From the NCBI RefSeq assembly GCF_008087665.1, contig NZ_CP042912.1:2914001-2978000 (forward strand): DNA of 64,000 bases, given 5' to 3'. Positions 34,284 through 44,164 of the stretch are shown here, piece after piece. The DNA is from Mariniblastus fucicola (GTDB lineage Bacteria; Planctomycetota; Planctomycetia; Pirellulales; Pirellulaceae). A program made the position numbers and the translations under genes. Every line of letters starts with the position of its first letter. Positions within the stretch are counted from its first letter, which is position 1. Under the pieces are notes generated by a model. It worked only from the letters and a program-made list of their open reading frames with translations. It had not been told where the DNA came from and made no database searches.

Positions 34284-35696
34284 ATGTCACGCGTTCTGAT
34301 CATCGACGATGAAGAGAGTATTTGCTGGGGGTTGGCCAGGCTTTGCGAGCAAATGTCGCTTGAGCACGAGACGGCGTCGAGCGCCGAACGCGGCCTTGAG
34401 TTGGCAGAAGCAGCCAGTTTTGACGTGATCATCATGGATGTTCGCTTGCCCGGCATCGATGGGCTTTCTGCAATCGAGCAGTTCCACAAGCGATTCGGCA
34501 AAGTCCCGATCATTATTATCACGGCGTTCGGGGATTTGGATACAGCCATTGGCGCGATTCAAAAAGGGGCATTCGAGTACATCGTCAAGCCGTTTGAACT
34601 GGAGGTGGTTAAATCGACGATTGGTCAGGCCATCGTCGCCAACAGTTTGCAGGACTACTCCGAACCGTCCCAGGATCTTGCCGAACCATCTGGCGAACCA
34701 GAGATTGGGTTGGTTGGATCGTCCGCGGTGATGCAAGAGGTGTTCAAGCAGATTGCGTTGACGACGACATCCGACGCTCCGGTTTTGATTACCGGTGAAA
34801 GCGGCACCGGGAAAGAGCTGACGGCGAGGTCGATTCACCGGTTTGGCTCGCGTTCGTCAGGACCGTTTGTGGCGGTGAACATTGCGGCGCTCAGCCCGTC
34901 GCTGGTCGAGAGCGAGCTCTTCGGACACGTCGAAGGCGCCTTCACCGGTGCGAATTCGAAGCGCGTTGGACTGGTTGAACAAGCCAACGGTGGCTCTCTG
35001 TTTCTGGACGAAATCGCAGAAGTGTCGCTCGACATTCAAGTCAAACTACTGAGGGTTCTGGACCAGGGCGAAGTCGTCCCAGTGGGTTCAAACACTGCTG
35101 TTAAAACGGACTTTCGCCTGATTTCTGCGACGCATCAGGACTTGTTGGCTCAGATCAATCACGGCGAATTCCGACACGATTTGCTTTATCGATTGCGAAC
35201 GTTCGAAGTCCGACTTCCTCCATTGCGAGATCGAAAGGATGACATTCCCGAACTGGTTGAGCATTTTCTGCGCAAATCTGCGACGGCCGATTCCGTATCG
35301 CCAACTCCTGATTTTCTCGACGCGTTGAAAGATCGCCAATGGCCGGGAAATGTTCGCGAACTCCAGAGCGTCGTCGAACGAGCGGCCGCATTTTCAAAAA
35401 GCGGCTTCCTGTCGGCCGAACACCTCGTCAGTCAGGATGAGAAAGCGTTTGTCGCGCCGGAGAACGATTCGCTGGAGACGAAAATCCAGACGCTCGTCCG
35501 TGAATGGACTCGGAAAAACTGGAATGACAGTCGAATCGAGCTGCTCTATGAGGAACTCATTTCTGTGATCGACCCAGCGATCCTGCCGACTGCTTTCAAG
35601 CTCGGAGACAACCAGTATTCAGCTGCGTCGCGGCGACTGGGAATACATCGAACGACCCTCAAGAAGAAGCTTGATGAGATGCAGGGTGACGATTAG
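34284..35696 (+). CDS. NtrC-family sigma54-dependent response regulator
   Basis: The 470-residue product has three modules. The receiver (1-120) has an acidic pocket at D8/D9 and the phosphoacceptor D52 (VIIMDVRLPG). The AAA+ activator domain has Walker A GESGTGKE (171-178) and the sigma54-contacting GAFTGA (218-223). Walker B lies in GGSLFLDEIAE and the arginine region in LPPLRDRKDDI. A C-terminal Fis-type helix-turn-helix is visible (AASRRLGIHRTTLKKKL). It activates sigma54 promoters when phosphorylated by the adjacent kinase; targets are unknown. Gene order and the 4-bp gap indicate an operon. Confidence 0.96.
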   Translation: MSRVLIIDDEESICWGLARLCEQMSLEHETASSAERGLELAEAASFDVIIMDVRLPGIDGLSAIEQFHKRFGKVPIIIITAFGDLDTAIGAIQKGAFEYIVKPFELEVVKSTIGQAIVANSLQDYSEPSQDLAEPSGEPEIGLVGSSAVMQEVFKQIALTTTSDAPVLITGESGTGKELTARSIHRFGSRSSGPFVAVNIAALSPSLVESELFGHVEGAFTGANSKRVGLVEQANGGSLFLDEIAEVSLDIQVKLLRVLDQGEVVPVGSNTAVKTDFRLISATHQDLLAQINHGEFRHDLLYRLRTFEVRLPPLRDRKDDIPELVEHFLRKSATADSVSPTPDFLDALKDRQWPGNVRELQSVVERAAAFSKSGFLSAEHLVSQDEKAFVAPENDSLETKIQTLVREWTRKNWNDSRIELLYEELISVIDPAILPTAFKLGDNQYSAASRRLGIHRTTLKKKLDEMQGDD

Positions 35697-35716
35697 TTTT
35701 CGCAACGCATTTGCCG

Positions 35717-37123
35717 TCAGGCAATGATCTCCGGGATCAACTCTCCTCCAAACTGGGACAGCTGTTTGTAGCGTCCACCGTGGAAGTAAGTCAGCTTGTT
35801 GTCGTCCAGACCAAGCAGATGCAACATCGTAATGTGCACGTCGCGAATCGGATGCACACAGTCAACCGCTTCGGCGCCGATCTCATCCGTCGCACCGACT
35901 ACCGTTCCTGCTTTCGTCCCACCGCCTGCGAACCACATGTTCATGGCGTCCGCGTTGTGGCCTCGACCAAGTGACGTCACGCCACCGCGATAGTTGTTGT
36001 CAGGAGTCCGACCAAACTCGCCTGTCCAAACGACAAGCGTGTCTTCGAGCATTCCACGTTGTTTCAGGTCCTTGATCAACGCCGCGATCGGTTGGTCGAC
36101 ACTCGCGATTCGGGAAGAGTGGCCTTTTTCCAGATAGTCATGGCTGTCCCATCCTCCGGAGAAGATTTGCACAAACCGGACGCCTTTTTCGACCAGTCGC
36201 CTCGCCATCAGGCACTGGCGACCGAACTCTGCAGTCTCCTTTCGATCCAGCCCATACGCCTGTCGTACATGTTCGGGCTCGCTCTTGATATCAACGACGC
36301 CAGGCACCGACATCTGCATTCGGTAAGCCAACTCATAGCTCTCCATGCGAGCTTTCAGGTCCGCGTGTTCCGGGTGTCGCGCGGCGTGGTCGGCATTGAG
36401 TTTGGCCAGCATGTCCAGCGCCTTGCGCTGATGCGAACGCGACTTGAATGACGGTGGATTCAAGTCCAGGATTGGAGAGCCCTTTGAACGCAAACGAGTT
36501 CCCTGATAATACGCGGGGAGAAAACCGTTCGTCCAGTTCGCAGGTCCGGCTTGCGGCAACGCCAGTTCCGTCATAACGACATAGCCAGGCAAGTTTTGGT
36601 TTTCCGAACCCAATCCATAGGTCACCCACGAACCAAGCCCTGGATCTCCGCCCAATCGACTGCCTGTGTTCATGTGCAGCAACGCTTCCGGGTGATTCAG
36701 CGACTCGGCCTTGCAACCTCGATAAACGCAGAGCTCGTCTGCGACTTCCGGATCGGCGAGAAACTTCCACTGATCCGTCATCTCGATGCCGGACTGTCCA
36801 ACTTTGCGAGATTTGAACGGGCTTCCGACGTAAAATCGCTTACCCGTCGCCAAACCAGCCGTACGCTTAGATTCTTTCAGGTGGATCGAACTCAAGTCAG
36901 GCTTGGGGTCGAACGTGTCGATGTGCGAAGGTCCGCCTTCCATGAAAAGCATGATGACATTCTTCGCTCGCGGTTTGAGCAGCGGTTTCTTCGGAGCCAG
37001 CGGAGACTGCTCGACAGCTGCTTTGGCTGCCGTTTCGTCGGCGCTAAGCATCGAAGTCATTGCGACTGAACCAAGAGTGGCGCCCAGGCCATACAGGAAT
37101 TCGCGTCGTTTAAGTTGGCTCAT
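35717..37123 (-). CDS. DUF1501 family protein, Tat-type export signal
   Basis: The 468-residue product has a twin-arginine-like signal, KRREFLYGLGATLGSVAM. Family motifs are MLFMEGGPSHIDTFDPKP, GGWDSHDYLEKGHS, TGEFGRTPDNNYRGG and GRGHNADAMNMWFAGGG. It is somewhat diverged from the DUF1501 protein at 9335-10651. It is the last gene of the leftward set ECF sigma, FecR-LamG, PSCyt1-DUF1549-DUF1553, DUF1501. The 208 bp before it show nothing I can name, so an internal promoter is possible. The substrate of the family is unknown. Confidence 0.9.
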   Translation of the reverse strand: MSQLKRREFLYGLGATLGSVAMTSMLSADETAAKAAVEQSPLAPKKPLLKPRAKNVIMLFMEGGPSHIDTFDPKPDLSSIHLKESKRTAGLATGKRFYVGSPFKSRKVGQSGIEMTDQWKFLADPEVADELCVYRGCKAESLNHPEALLHMNTGSRLGGDPGLGSWVTYGLGSENQNLPGYVVMTELALPQAGPANWTNGFLPAYYQGTRLRSKGSPILDLNPPSFKSRSHQRKALDMLAKLNADHAARHPEHADLKARMESYELAYRMQMSVPGVVDIKSEPEHVRQAYGLDRKETAEFGRQCLMARRLVEKGVRFVQIFSGGWDSHDYLEKGHSSRIASVDQPIAALIKDLKQRGMLEDTLVVWTGEFGRTPDNNYRGGVTSLGRGHNADAMNMWFAGGGTKAGTVVGATDEIGAEAVDCVHPIRDVHITMLHLLGLDDNKLTYFHGGRYKQLSQFGGELIPEIIA

Positions 37124-37331
37124 GATATTACCTAAATGTTGTCTGTAGTTTTGTTCAACCAGTGCAACCTAACGCGGTTTTGGATTACTCAGTTTGCACA
37201 AGATTGAAGTTGTTCCTCGTGGTCAGTCCTTGGCAGGCTGACGCGGTTTTTCGTCGCAAGACAAGTCCGTGGTTGACGTTGTCTATTTTTGACACAGCTC
37301 AAGTCGTGACATCGCGCTGTATCGAGAGCTA

Positions 37332-40121
37332 CTAGTACACGTATAAAAACTCGTTCGAATTCATCAGCACCAAACATAGATCCGCCAACGCACGAGTCTC
37401 CGCTGAAACCGTCCAGGGTTTCGGATCCGGAATGTAGTCCTCGTAAACGTTCAGCTTCTCAATGAACTCAAACGGTTCGCCTGTAAACTCTTCGACCAGC
37501 GACCGAACCACCTGAGTTGGATACTTGATCTCTTCAGGCTCGTTCTCCGCGTGGTAATCCTGCATCTCCTTCAGGTATGCAAGAAAGTTTGCTTTCTCTT
37601 GATCCGTCGCCGCACGATTAAAAGCCAGACGAATCGCTTGAGCAACCTGCTTCTCAAGGTCGTCTTTGTTCTCTTTTTGCAAACGCAACGCCAACGCAAT
37701 TGAACGGTCCGTCATCGTGTCGCTGTTGAGCAACGTGAATGCCTGAGGAGTCACCGCTGCCGAGTCCCGCATCTCGCAAGATTCATTTGGGTTCGGCTGG
37801 TTCATGATCTCCAACATTGGATCGGCCTGGCCGCGGACTCGATAGGCGTAGATCGTGCGGCGGTTTCGTTCGGCTGGAGTTCGCGAAGGTTGATGAGCAG
37901 GAGCAATCGAGAACTGGATCATTCGAGGCTGCAACGCGACCTCCATGTTGATCTCTGGCATGATCGGCACGCCGCCCATCTCCCGGTTCAGCTCGCCACT
38001 GATTAACAACGTCGTGTCCCGAAGTTCTTCAGCCGTCAACCGCCGCGGTTGCCACGTCGCCAGCAGTTTGTTGTCCGGATCAACGGCCGCCTGTTTCTCC
38101 GCATCGACCGGTTTGCCGCTACGACGGTAAACGTCAGAAGTCAGGATCATTCGATGGAGTCGCTTGATTTTCCATCCGTTTTCAACGAAGTCCTTGGTTA
38201 ACCAGTCCAAAAGTTCCGGATGCGTCGGTTTGGCTCCTTTGACACCGAAATTGTTCGCAGTTTTAACGATGCCTTTCCCGAAGTGATACTGCCAAATTCG
38301 GTTCACGATCGAACGAGCCGTCAACGGATTCCGGTCGTCAGCAACCCACTTCGCGAACGCCAGACGTCGGCCTTCCAGATTGTCCGTGATTGCCCAAGGA
38401 TCAGCAGCCGTCGGGTCGACAGGCAAGCCAACGGGGCTGAGTACGCCAGGTTGGACCGGATCGCCTTTGGCCTCCAGAGCACCGCCGGCAAGAATAAAGT
38501 TCTCGGGCCGCCAGTTCTTCTTGATCTTTTTGGCGACGCGGAGTTTGCGACCGTTTTTCCAGTCATCCTGGCCGTTGTAGACGCCTTGAGCCATCGGCTG
38601 GTAACGCTCCATCCGTCGCTCCCAAATCCAGACATCCTGTTCGCGGACTTTCTTCTTGCCCTGTTCTTCGGGAGTCAAACCGACATGCCGCGGCGGCTTT
38701 TGATCTTCAGGATCCTTGACCCGTTCCTTCTCGTTCTTGTACGGCAAGTCGTGTTCGGCATACCACTTTTTGGCGGCGTCTTCCTGCTTGTCAATGATCT
38801 CTTTCTTCTTCGCCGTCGCGTAATCCAGCAGTTCCTTGACCAGCTTTTTCTTTTCCTCGAATCCCTCAAGATTCTCTTCTGGGAGAAATTCGACTTCGAT
38901 CTCTGCGGGTTGTGTTGTCGCGAACGTGGCGTACATTCGATAGTAATCACGGGTCGGCATCGGATCGAATTTATGATCGTGGCACTTGCAGCATCGCATC
39001 GGCATCGACAGAAATGATTGGCCGACATTGTGCACCAAATCGTCCAGGAAAATCTGACGGGCTTCCGGTTGAGGAATCATTTGCGTTCCCCATGGACCCA
39101 TCCGCAACATGCCCGTCGCAATTTTTGCTTCCGGATCGTCCGGGCGAAGTTCGTCGCCAGCAAGTTGTTCCATCACAAACTCGTTGAACGGTTTGTCATC
39201 GTTGAACGCGCGAATGACATAGTCGCGATACCGCCACGCGTTTGAACGCTCGTAGTCATTCGAGAATCCGGATGTATCGGCATAGCGGACGACGTCCAGC
39301 CAATGTTGAGCCCAGCGTTCGCCGTAGTGATCGCTGTCGAGCAAGCGATCCACGAGGTCCGACCAGGCTTTTTCGCCATCGGCTTCGGTGGCGCGGATAA
39401 AGTCGGACGTTTCACCTGGAGTCGGTGGAAGCCCCGTAAGGTCGTAGGTCGCTCGGCGAATCAGAGTGCGGGCATCGGCTTTGCTGGCCGCAGACAGTCC
39501 GGCTTCGGCAAGTTTCGAATTGATGAAACCGTCGATCGGATTCTGGTTCGCTGAACTGGCTTGCGGCTCGACTTCCTGCAAGGGACTGAAGGCCCAGACT
39601 TCATCTTTTTGATAGCGACGATACGTCCAGTCTTCTGACGTCCCACCGCTGTGGTCAAAAATGATGCCTTCTTCGTTCTCGCGAATTTTCCAAAGCTCTT
39701 TCTGAATCTCGCGCTGAACTACTTCGCTCGGCCACGGCGCACCGGCCTCGATCCACTCGCGGAAATACTCCGTTTCTTCTTCCGACAACCGATCGGTTTC
39801 CTTCGGAGGCATTTCCATGTCTTCCCAGAGAATCGCCGTATACAGCGGGCTTTCGTGGGCGTTGCCGACAATGACGGCAGGGTCGCCAGTTTCTCCCCCG
39901 GCGATCAACGCCTCGCGAGTCAGCATGTCATAGTCGCCGCGGATGTCTTCCCGGTCCGACCCATGGCAACCAAAACACTTCTCCTTCATCACGGGAAGGA
40001 CGCGAAGCGTGAACAGACGATCAGCATCATCCTGGGCTGACGCAGATTCCGCGAACAAAAACGCAAGTGCGAAAATGCCGAATAGCAATTTGACTGAAAG
40101 TTTCATTTGAGATCGTTTCAT
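37332..40121 (-). CDS. PSCyt1-DUF1549-DUF1553 protein (full-length planctomycete cytochrome-type)
   Basis: The product has 929 residues from the ATG at 40121, 1 bp past the previous stop; further starts at 40160 and 40106 are possible. A signal peptide ends near SASAQ (residue 30). The PSCyt1 module carries C49-F-G-C52-H53, a c-type heme motif. DUF1549 follows, with ATYDLTGLPPTPGE and a second CxxCH (CCKCHDHKFDPMPTRDYYRM, about residue 377), then DUF1553 (ARSIVNRIWQYHFG, LTAEELRDTTLLISGELN). A charged Lys/Glu-rich insertion sits near 430-480. It is a periplasmic protein, presumably redox-linked, of unproven reaction; DUF1501 proteins are its usual partners. Confidence 0.93.
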   Translation of the reverse strand: MKRSQMKLSVKLLFGIFALAFLFAESASAQDDADRLFTLRVLPVMKEKCFGCHGSDREDIRGDYDMLTREALIAGGETGDPAVIVGNAHESPLYTAILWEDMEMPPKETDRLSEEETEYFREWIEAGAPWPSEVVQREIQKELWKIRENEEGIIFDHSGGTSEDWTYRRYQKDEVWAFSPLQEVEPQASSANQNPIDGFINSKLAEAGLSAASKADARTLIRRATYDLTGLPPTPGETSDFIRATEADGEKAWSDLVDRLLDSDHYGERWAQHWLDVVRYADTSGFSNDYERSNAWRYRDYVIRAFNDDKPFNEFVMEQLAGDELRPDDPEAKIATGMLRMGPWGTQMIPQPEARQIFLDDLVHNVGQSFLSMPMRCCKCHDHKFDPMPTRDYYRMYATFATTQPAEIEVEFLPEENLEGFEEKKKLVKELLDYATAKKKEIIDKQEDAAKKWYAEHDLPYKNEKERVKDPEDQKPPRHVGLTPEEQGKKKVREQDVWIWERRMERYQPMAQGVYNGQDDWKNGRKLRVAKKIKKNWRPENFILAGGALEAKGDPVQPGVLSPVGLPVDPTAADPWAITDNLEGRRLAFAKWVADDRNPLTARSIVNRIWQYHFGKGIVKTANNFGVKGAKPTHPELLDWLTKDFVENGWKIKRLHRMILTSDVYRRSGKPVDAEKQAAVDPDNKLLATWQPRRLTAEELRDTTLLISGELNREMGGVPIMPEINMEVALQPRMIQFSIAPAHQPSRTPAERNRRTIYAYRVRGQADPMLEIMNQPNPNESCEMRDSAAVTPQAFTLLNSDTMTDRSIALALRLQKENKDDLEKQVAQAIRLAFNRAATDQEKANFLAYLKEMQDYHAENEPEEIKYPTQVVRSLVEEFTGEPFEFIEKLNVYEDYIPDPKPWTVSAETRALADLCLVLMNSNEFLYVY

Positions 40122-40122
40122 G

Positions 40123-41796
40123 TTACGGTTTGCCACTTTCGTAAATCTCCCTGATTTCATTTTCGCTCAACGCATCGGAAAGGATCATGAACTCATCCAT
40201 GCTTCCGTTCAGATTGCGAACCGCGAACTCCGCATCGGGCTTGGTCGGAATCGACCAGTTGCCAATCGACGCAGCGCCAATTCTTGTTTCTCTAACGACC
40301 AATTGATCCGCAATCGTTTCTTCGTGGATCCGTTCGCCATTGAGGTAATGTGTTGTTTTGCCAGCATCGGCATCGTAAGTCGTCGCCAAATGGAGCCAAC
40401 GTCCGCTCATCGAAGGCTTCCAAAACGGTGGCGATAGAACTTCCTGGTGAGTCGGTCCCTTGATCGGTTGTCCGTTCAGATCATCCGGCTTGTGTCGCAC
40501 AGAAAAGAACAGCTGACCGGTGTCGAGAATCTGCCAGTGAGGCTCGCCTTCGTTGTAGTTGTCTGTCAGGAACAACGAGTTGTACCAACGATCCAGGCTG
40601 TCGATCTTCACCCAGCAAGCGAACGTAAGCGAATCAAACTCGCCAGGGATTCGGACGCGAACCCGATCGCCTGGTCGCTTGAACTCCAGTCCCGATTTCG
40701 CTGGCCAACGCCCGTTGACTTTGCCCGCACCCACAATCGCACCGTCCAGTTCATCGTTGTCCGGACGGACGCTGCTGTGTAGTTTCCTGTCCCAAGCTCC
40801 CTGTTCATCGAACGAATAGTACGCAACCACTCTCGGATCGCGGCTGAGCCTATTCGACAACGTTTTCCACGCTTCGTAACGCTGTGTCTGTTGACCGTCG
40901 GCACGTGACTCCATCGACGCGATGTCAACGAAGCGATCAGGGGTGATCTTTCCGGTACTGAATTCACCCACCGAATTGCGAACGATTGCCTGTCCTGTCG
41001 TCAAAAGGCGTTTGTCTGATTGAGGAGAATGGACTTCGATTTCGCCATCGAAAACCTGAATGTCAGCTCCGTTTTCGGTAACCGCGAGTCCAAACTCGGT
41101 CCCCAAGTCGACAACTTTCATGTCGTCGACCTCGATTGAAAATCCACGAGCCGCCGGCGGGACTTGAGCGCGAAACTTTCCGGAGGTCACGCTCGCCAAA
41201 ACAGAAGACTTCAGGTCAATTTCAGCGGGGCCTTCCACGATCAGCGTCGCGCCACAAAAGAACTCAATCTGTGCGAAACCGGATTTGATCGCGATCGGTC
41301 CGGGCATCAAAGCGTCGCCGACATCGAGAGACACCTGATCCGGCTCGAACTCAACATCTACCAACTGAGTCACCAAAGCGACGCCCGAAGAAGTGACCTC
41401 TTCGATCGCTTCCGTCGCGGCAACAGTGTCGCTATCGGAAAATTCCAAATACGCCAACCGGCCAAGTAGGCCACAGAAAAGCAGCGTCGTCGCAGCAACA
41501 GCCCAAAGGCTGACGCGGAAAAAATGATCGGACGGCAACGCTGATGGAATGTTTTGTTTGGCTAAATCGAGCTCAGGTTCACTCACTTGCGAAATCGTTC
41601 CCGAATCTGCATCCAGTCTTGAACTCGCGTCTAGCCCCATCGCCGCATTGAGCAATTGGTGCTGAAGATAAGCGGCGCGGGCTGATTCATCGGATCGCAA
41701 GATCTCACGAACTCGATCGATCCCGGCGTCGCCCAGTGTTCCAGCGTCCCAGTCGAACAACAGCGATTCAAGTTCATCGCGGAGCGAATCATTCAT
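40123..41796 (-). CDS. FecR-type regulator with C-terminal LamG domain
   Basis: The product has 557 residues from the ATG at 41796, which overlaps the sigma-factor stop (ATGA); the frame extends to 41832. The cytoplasmic N-terminus (1-90) is anti-sigma-like (AAYLQHQLLNAAMG). A membrane helix lies at about 93-113, then a FecR domain (about 150-270: GFAQIEFFCGATLIVEGPAEIDL...KVVDLGTEFGLAV). A concanavalin/LamG domain (about 355-555) carries AYYSFDEQG and LATTYDADAGKTTHYLNGE. It is presumed to hold or activate the ECF sigma factor in response to an extracytoplasmic, perhaps glycan, ligand. Confidence 0.92.
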   Translation of the reverse strand: MNDSLRDELESLLFDWDAGTLGDAGIDRVREILRSDESARAAYLQHQLLNAAMGLDASSRLDADSGTISQVSEPELDLAKQNIPSALPSDHFFRVSLWAVAATTLLFCGLLGRLAYLEFSDSDTVAATEAIEEVTSSGVALVTQLVDVEFEPDQVSLDVGDALMPGPIAIKSGFAQIEFFCGATLIVEGPAEIDLKSSVLASVTSGKFRAQVPPAARGFSIEVDDMKVVDLGTEFGLAVTENGADIQVFDGEIEVHSPQSDKRLLTTGQAIVRNSVGEFSTGKITPDRFVDIASMESRADGQQTQRYEAWKTLSNRLSRDPRVVAYYSFDEQGAWDRKLHSSVRPDNDELDGAIVGAGKVNGRWPAKSGLEFKRPGDRVRVRIPGEFDSLTFACWVKIDSLDRWYNSLFLTDNYNEGEPHWQILDTGQLFFSVRHKPDDLNGQPIKGPTHQEVLSPPFWKPSMSGRWLHLATTYDADAGKTTHYLNGERIHEETIADQLVVRETRIGAASIGNWSIPTKPDAEFAVRNLNGSMDEFMILSDALSENEIREIYESGKP

Positions 41797-42320
41797 GCCA
41801 AGCCCTCCATCGCGGATCGCTTTTGCACGCATTGCGCTAGTTGCCTGCGAATTCGAAGCAGCGCCACCTTGATCGCGCCAACAGTGCGATCTGACGTCTG
41901 GGCAACTTGCTCGACAGGCAGAGCTTTAAAATATCGCTCCTCAATCAACTGTCGGTTCGAAGGACTCAGTTCTTGCAAGCAGCCACGCAACGCGACGCGA
42001 ACGGAATCGATTTGAGTCGCCGATTTTTCAAGTTGGCCGCTGAGGCTTTCCGCAAGCTCCGCGTCCAAAAGCAGTCGATCTCGTTTGCGATCACGAAGAT
42101 GAGCCAGCACCTGAAACCTTGCGACGCCGAACGCCCACGGAAGAAACGGTCGATCGTCCTCGAACTCATCGATCTTTCGCCACAAAGTCAGATTGACTTC
42201 CTGCACCACATCCGAAGCGCGACTGTGATCGCCCAGCAAAGAATAGACGTACCCATAAATCCGGTTTTGATGTTCCGTCAGGAGGCTGACGAATCGCTCG
42301 GATTTTTCTGATGGGGCCAT
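41793..42320 (-). CDS. ECF-type sigma factor
   Basis: The 175-residue product contains sigma70 region 2 (NRIYGYVYSLLGDHSRASDVVQEVNLTLW, then PFLPWAFGVARFQVLAHLRDRKRD). Region 4 follows (LSPSNRQLIEERYFKALPVEQVAQTSDRTVGAIKVALLRIRRQL). The pattern is that of the planctomycete/Verrucomicrobia-type ECF subfamily associated with FecR-LamG genes. Translational coupling to the FecR gene (ATGA) supports a sigma/regulator pair. It heads the operon ending at 35717. Confidence 0.94.
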   Translation of the reverse strand: MAPSEKSERFVSLLTEHQNRIYGYVYSLLGDHSRASDVVQEVNLTLWRKIDEFEDDRPFLPWAFGVARFQVLAHLRDRKRDRLLLDAELAESLSGQLEKSATQIDSVRVALRGCLQELSPSNRQLIEERYFKALPVEQVAQTSDRTVGAIKVALLRIRRQLAQCVQKRSAMEGLA

Positions 42321-42403
42321 GATCGTTCCATTGGTCGTGCGTCGGTGGAGGCAATTACCACTTCGGCTCTCAAGGTTACATCAAAAATTGGAATTACGGC
42401 AAT

Positions 42404-44101
42404 TTACCGCGCCGGTATCGCTTTTTTGCGAGGCAGAAACCTGTTTAAAACCGTGTCAAACGCCAGAAGAAAGATAACAGAACCAAATTCAACAAACGGC
42501 ACCACATAATGGAAACCTGCAATGTCAGATCCAGAGTAGATGAAATGGAAATGCAGGTAGTAGAGCAGCGTCATGGCTCCGACGAGATACCAAACGCGTG
42601 ACCGAGCCAGCGGAACGAATGGCAACGCCCAACACCAATACCAGGGATTCTGTGTTGGTGAAAGAAACCAGAACCATGCGAGGCAGAGAAACACGGACTC
42701 GGCGAAAATCCGGGCTCGCTCATTTGGCTGTGCCAGAATCATTCGCCAGCAAAGCCACGCAACGATCAATCCAAAGATCAATGTCGTGATCGCTCGCGCC
42801 GCAGCAAACGCGAGCTCATTTGTCATCGTGGCCCGCCACTTTGATGATGTAAACACGAACCAGGGAGTCACCGTTTCTCTGCCGTCCTCCAATGAAGGCG
42901 GCTGCAGATTTTCGAACACCAACATGAATAGCATGTCGTTCATCTCCCAGCTTTCCGCAAAAGCCAGCACGCCGGGCTTGGGAAGACTGCCGACTTCTGC
43001 GTTTTGAAATTCTGCGATTCGGATCAGCATCGGAGCGTTTACCGCGACAACCATCAGCAGCGAGATCGCGCCAGGAAACATGGCTCGCCATCCGAATTGC
43101 TTCAGTGTCATGACGGCCCACAGAGGAACCAGCACGACAGGAAAGACTTTGGCGCCGACACCGAGGGCCAACATGATTCCTGCGGCGATGGCGAAACGCA
43201 TCGGACGACTGGATCGAAGCTGTTTGATTGCGAACAGGACGAACAGTGTGCAGCAAAAGATAGCGACAGAATCCAAATGTCCTCCGTTCGCGAACTCCTT
43301 CAATACCAAGGGTGACCAAAACCAGACAATGCTCATCGTCTCAGGAAGCTTCAACGACCTCAGGATCAGAATCAGCACGAATCCTGTTGCGATGTCGAAC
43401 AGAACAAGAACCGTCTTCAGCACGAAGACGCGAGACTTCAGGGAAGTTTGGGAGAACGCAAACGGTGCGAGTCGATGCGAAAGTGCGAATGCGGATTGAC
43501 TGACGGGTGGGTAGGGCGATGTGTACTGACCGTAGTGTTGGGCCGTGATTCGCAGAACGTCTTGCATCGATTCGTCTTGCCGCTGCGCGAAATTCCGCAA
43601 CCATTCAGTCTCCGATTCAGTGCGCGCGAAATTGATTCTTTGTCCAGCGGGATACTTCCATTGCACGAACTCTACCGGAGCGAATTTATAGGGGTCGCCG
43701 GTTGCCATCGTGACGTTTCCGTCCCACAGGTATCGATATAAATCGATTTCAAGAATCGGCGTCGAGCCTAACAGTACGACGCGCGAAAGAACTCCCAGGC
43801 CGACGATCCAGAACAGCATCGTTCGCTGCGATCGCTGCGTTCGACGCGATTGGGATTTCAAACGTGAGGCACACCAGCACGCGCAAAGATAGATCACGCT
43901 CGCGGCCATCATCGCCACGACGACCAAAGTCACGGGCCGCTTTCGCATGGCGACTTCGAAGAGCTGTTTCGATTCAACCGTGACGCCGGGGTCGACGAAC
44001 TCAAACTCCCCCGAAACCATTGCCAGCCATACGGCGAAGCACAAAATGGAAACACCGAGCAAAACGATTGCGACTTCGGTCGTTTTTCCGGTCCATTTCA
44101 T
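42404..44101 (-). CDS. Polytopic membrane glycosyltransferase, GT87/DUF2029-like
   Basis: The 565-residue product has about ten to twelve membrane segments. An early extracytoplasmic loop carries the acidic motif EIDLYRYLWDGNVTMATGDPYKFAP. This matches the conserved Asp-containing loop of polyprenol-phosphate-mannose-dependent transferases (GT-C fold). Other marks are FWSPLVLKEFANGGHLDSVAIF and FWFLSPTQNPWYWCWALPF. The likely role is transfer of a sugar from a lipid donor on the outer face of the membrane; the acceptor is unknown. It starts 63 bp after the small HExxH gene stop. Confidence 0.85.
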   Translation of the reverse strand: MKWTGKTTEVAIVLLGVSILCFAVWLAMVSGEFEFVDPGVTVESKQLFEVAMRKRPVTLVVVAMMAASVIYLCACWCASRLKSQSRRTQRSQRTMLFWIVGLGVLSRVVLLGSTPILEIDLYRYLWDGNVTMATGDPYKFAPVEFVQWKYPAGQRINFARTESETEWLRNFAQRQDESMQDVLRITAQHYGQYTSPYPPVSQSAFALSHRLAPFAFSQTSLKSRVFVLKTVLVLFDIATGFVLILILRSLKLPETMSIVWFWSPLVLKEFANGGHLDSVAIFCCTLFVLFAIKQLRSSRPMRFAIAAGIMLALGVGAKVFPVVLVPLWAVMTLKQFGWRAMFPGAISLLMVVAVNAPMLIRIAEFQNAEVGSLPKPGVLAFAESWEMNDMLFMLVFENLQPPSLEDGRETVTPWFVFTSSKWRATMTNELAFAAARAITTLIFGLIVAWLCWRMILAQPNERARIFAESVFLCLAWFWFLSPTQNPWYWCWALPFVPLARSRVWYLVGAMTLLYYLHFHFIYSGSDIAGFHYVVPFVEFGSVIFLLAFDTVLNRFLPRKKAIPAR

Positions 44102-44164
44102 CGGCGGCGACGTTTCCCGAGTGAGTTGTAGCCGGTGCTTTTTTTCGCGAACACTGATTCGGTC

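Noticed and set aside
38220-39017. 265-residue frame on the plus strand
   Set aside because: Opposite the DUF1549/DUF1553 gene; Leu/Phe-rich shadow without signal or family motif.
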